From contig OX030957.1 in the NCBI GenBank assembly GCA_943735955.1, positions 325,001 through 389,000 on the forward strand: a stretch of 64,000 nt of DNA. Direction: 5' to 3'. This document shows positions 60,595 through 64,000 of this stretch, piece by piece. A model generated the notes under the pieces. That model had not been told where the DNA came from, did not search any database, and saw only the letters and a list, made by a program, of their open reading frames with translations. The DNA comes from Piscicola geometra (lineage: Eukaryota > Annelida > Clitellata > Hirudinida > Piscicolidae). Each line of letters starts with the position of its first letter. Positions within the stretch are counted from its first letter, which is position 1. Made by a program: the position numbers and the translations under genes.

Positions 60595-63500
60595 GTGAGA
60601 ATATCTTGAAGAATTGACAGTGATTTCATGTGATTTATTTTGCTTTGCGTAGCTAGCTTCAATGTATATGTAAACATATAAATTATTCGTGAAAAGCTAT
60701 TGTTTTTTCTCTCAAATAATTTCACATGTTACAACACAAAACGTTTTAGGAGATTAATTACAACCTATTGAGCTCTCATTTTCTGACGTCTGCGACAAAA
60801 ATCTATTACAAAGCAAATTAATGAAACTAGTGCTTTTTTTTATATTTTAGTCGCTTACCATTTGTTATTACTATTATTTTATTTTCTAAAGTAAAATCCA
60901 ATGGCTTTATTTCTTTTTTATAGTTTTTATCCGTACTTTAAACCAATTACATACATGCACTTTGCTTTTCTTTGATGTTTTTAGTGCGTCGTTTGGTCAA
61001 AGTCCTAAAGAACTTTTTTATTTTAATTCTCTTTCATTCCTTCATCCTACATTTCGTTTTATGATGAAAGTTATTCACATCGGTATTTATTAGTTGAGTC
61101 TGATTGATTGCGTATTTAGAACCCAGTTCCAAATACCAAACGACCGTTTCACGACTCCCACAGCTCAGCACTCGGATAGCAATCCAACCGGTATGTAGAT
61201 AATAAAAGTTTGTAATTATTTTTTTTGCAATGAAATAAAATTATAATTTGTTTAAACTCTATTAAGATTGTTTACTAAACCTATTTAAACTTGAATTTTG
61301 TTTGTTTTTCCAAACATTTCTTTCTAAAATAATAGCTTATCAAAGTGATCCGGACAAGGCCGGGTGAACTGCTGGTGTGCATATATAAAGTACAATTAAA
61401 ATGCAAATAAGAGGCTTAACTGTTATTTATTCTAGGTATTTTTTCTTCTTTTTTTCATTTTATCATTAATTTATTATGCTAATAGTTCAACTTTTTTACA
61501 GATTTATTTATTTTGTCTCATCTTGTCTTTATTTATTTTTGCCATTCATTTTGTTACTTGTTTGTGATACTTTTCTTCGTAATTTGGCATTAATTAATGT
61601 GGCGTTTTTTTTCTCGAATACTGAGATTTCTTCCACTTAAGTTTAATGACTCGATATTATTTGTTTCAATTAGTAATTTATATCAAATACGTATAAAAAC
61701 TTTTAAAAGTAATTTGTCACCTAAATGTATGGGAAAAAACTAGTGATATAAACGCATGGAGAAAATTGTGTCGGACAATAAAAGCAAGAATGCGATGAAT
61801 TTGACAGCGTCTGTGAGAGGCGGCAACGAAGGAAATGAAAGTTGATGTTCAGCATCGTGATGTTATTAATAGATTTTACGCGTAAATTTCAGTGTGAATA
61901 AAACTTTCATTTCTTCTTTTACTATATTTTTAAGGCGATTACACATTCCTGGGGCCTGCAAGTCGCATTGAAACTGCCCTTTACAAGCATTGGTGCTTTT
62001 TTTTCTTTTATTCGTCCAATTCTTTCAATTTGTCCATTAAATTTTTTTCGCATTTCAAATCAACTTATAAAGTTTAATTTTTTTATTCCTTTCAAGGTTT
62101 TTAAAATAAAATAGTTTACAAAATCATTTCTTTTAAGATCTTAACACTTGAAATGTTTAAAAACATCACTTTGGTTTTGAAATGTCATTTTGTAGATAGC
62201 TTCAAGATCTTCACAGAGCTTCCCATTCCGTTTCTCGAGGCCTGCATTCCCAGCTTTATGTATTCTGACAGGGCTTAACTGCAAGTTTGCCAACATGCGT
62301 GTAACTCTTTAGCAAACATTAAAAAAATACATTTGGGAATGTCTGTACCAAATCGAATCTGACTCCGTATTCCTGTTACTTTTCTTTAAAAGTAACGTTT
62401 TTGACGGTGCCTTTTGTCACATTTAAAGGCCTATAAAGGGTCGATATGTTAGAAAGAAGAAAAGAAAAAAAAAGAAAAAAATGATCTTAAAAAAAATACA
62501 ATATGAAGTTAATAAATAAAAAAGAAAATAAATAAAAAAAAGGAAGAAAGAAAGATGCCTTTACAGCTTGCAAGATGGGCTTTAAGGGCAGCTTTATGAC
62601 GTGTCTGTGACTTTTATGCTTGTTATTTTTGCTGTTGTTGTTGCTATTTTTTGTTACCAGTGTTCTTTGATTGATATTGTTATTGCTTCCATTAATATTT
62701 CCGATGGAAAGATCGTTTTTATTAATTCGAGTCTTTTACTCGGTTTCTGCCTTGAATAATAACGACTGCGTCGCCTCCTTTTATGTCTCTTTAATTCATT
62801 CAATAGCCTCAAACGCCTTCAATGCGCAGCTGTGACGGCTCCTTGAGTACCTGCCCCTCCCACACTGCACACTTCGCTGGGGAGAATCATCACCTCCACT
62901 TCAAATTGACTTTCACGCCACTCTTAAACTACAGTTTTGGTATTAAATCAATCGGAAACATACAGATTTTTAAATTTAAAAATTATTTTTTGATTTCCTT
63001 CAATTCCCGATTCTGGTCTATTAATCTCGGAGAGAAAAAAACCATCGTCTCAATCAGCGAACACGATACGTGAAATAGAAGGAAAAAAACATTTCTTTTA
63101 TTGTTTATTAAATTTAACTTCATTCATTTGTATTCAAAAGCACAGCAGAGTCTTGATCTAGTTTGTTAGAACGTCGTGAGTGTTCTGGCTGTTGACCTTC
63201 AATTTTATGCAAAACTATTCAAAACCTGCTTCGCAATACAATTACATACAATGCGACAAAAGTTTTAAAAATTCACATTTCAACTTTATCGTTTCATTTC
63301 TCATTTGATTATTTTTCAAGAATAAACCCCACCTATAATGAAAGAGGTTGATGATGATGTTGAGAATATATAAATGAAATTTGAGCATTTGAAAAAATAA
63401 TGAAATTATGATTATGATGATGATGATCAAAAATACTATTATATTATTTACAAAACTCTTCGTTACGAGCAGCAAAGCTGCTAATTTATATATTTCTTTA

Positions 63501-64000
63501 TTTATTCGTGTTAGAATTGCCTATGCTGGGTGTTCATGTTTGTGCGTAAGTGAGTGTGTGTGTCGGTGTGTTTGCGTGTTAGTGGGTGTGCGTGTTGGTG
63601 TGTGTGCGTGTTTGTGATCATCTAATCTATCGCTTTTGTGTGACTGTGCATGTCTATGTGTTTGTTTGTGTGCCTTCATCTGTGTCCGCTTGTTCGACCA
63701 ACCACTGAATATGCATATTGTGGCCCTCCCATTCATGCATATTCATGGGAATTTAATTGATACACAACAAACAGACTTTCACAAAACGGTGTTTCAGCCA
63801 AATTAAAAGCCGACAACCGATGCGATGAATTTTTAATTGGGCTGCTGTGGCGCTAGGGCAATCTGCTAACGAGTCCCAAAGAAGCGGTGTAGCAGGCTCG
63901 TCTGCCAAATCAATCAGCTTCTGGAATGCCAAAAAAGAAAACACAATTCCAATGGAAATACAATGGAATTAACCAGAGGAGCACATGCTAAGTCAATCGA
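60595..64000. other. AT-rich region downstream of the lectin exons, with two candidate exons
   Basis: Candidate 1 is 61144-61192, between an AACCCAG acceptor and an excellent donor GTATGT. It is open in phase 0 (FQIPNDRFTTPTAQHSDSNP) and would follow exon 60530-60594 in frame. Candidate 2 starts after CAATAG near 62811 (PQTPSMRSCDGSLSTCPSHT). Neither has a recognised domain. The rest is AT-rich; a short GT-rich stretch lies at 63535-63615. Confidence 0.3.

Overview
The window is nuclear DNA of an invertebrate metazoan. GC-rich coding exons with GT-AG introns sit in AT-rich sequence, the standard genetic code fits every exon, and simple repeats are very abundant. LINE 3' ends of the CR1/L2-like type and three animal gene families support this. 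A spiralian (lophotrochozoan) host is plausible but is a guess; the sequence does not fix the species.

Region 1 (1-32586, + strand) is the 3' part of the gene for the giant bridge-like lipid transfer protein BLTP1 (KIAA1109 / Tweek / LPD-3). I resolved 53 coding exons whose phases all agree. They total 8,103 bases, that is 2,700 codons plus a stop. The 5' part lies outside the window. Introns are short but filled with micro- and minisatellites. Just after donors the tracts are usually G/T-rich; just before acceptors they are usually C/A-rich. Several arrays are tandem copies of a splice junction. One repeats an acceptor plus the first four codons of its exon in a 33-bp unit. A second is a 54 x 21-bp acceptor ladder. 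A third repeats the last 11 exon bases plus the donor in a 37-bp unit.

Region 2 (33646-36160, + strand) is a complete six-exon MITD1 gene (241 aa), head to tail with BLTP1. It encodes an ESCRT-III-binding MIT domain followed by a PLD-like membrane-binding domain. Its first intron holds LINE tail fragments and a 139-bp tandem duplication.

Region 3 (36.2-55.5 kb) is gene-poor and AT-rich. It holds a degenerate ribosomal protein S5 (uS7) fragment, a 5'-truncated LINE, long simple-repeat arrays and one possible cysteine-rich exon.

Region 4 (55549 to at least 60594, + strand) is part of a gene for a SUEL-type (galactose/rhamnose-binding) lectin-domain protein. Three exons form the lectin domain. 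A 921-bp exon follows that looks like a CUB-like domain split by a long basic, Ser-rich insert. Both ends of this gene are unresolved.

The three genes show no obvious functional linkage beyond broad membrane and cell-surface biology. The most unusual feature of the window is the relation between tandem repeats and splice sites in BLTP1.
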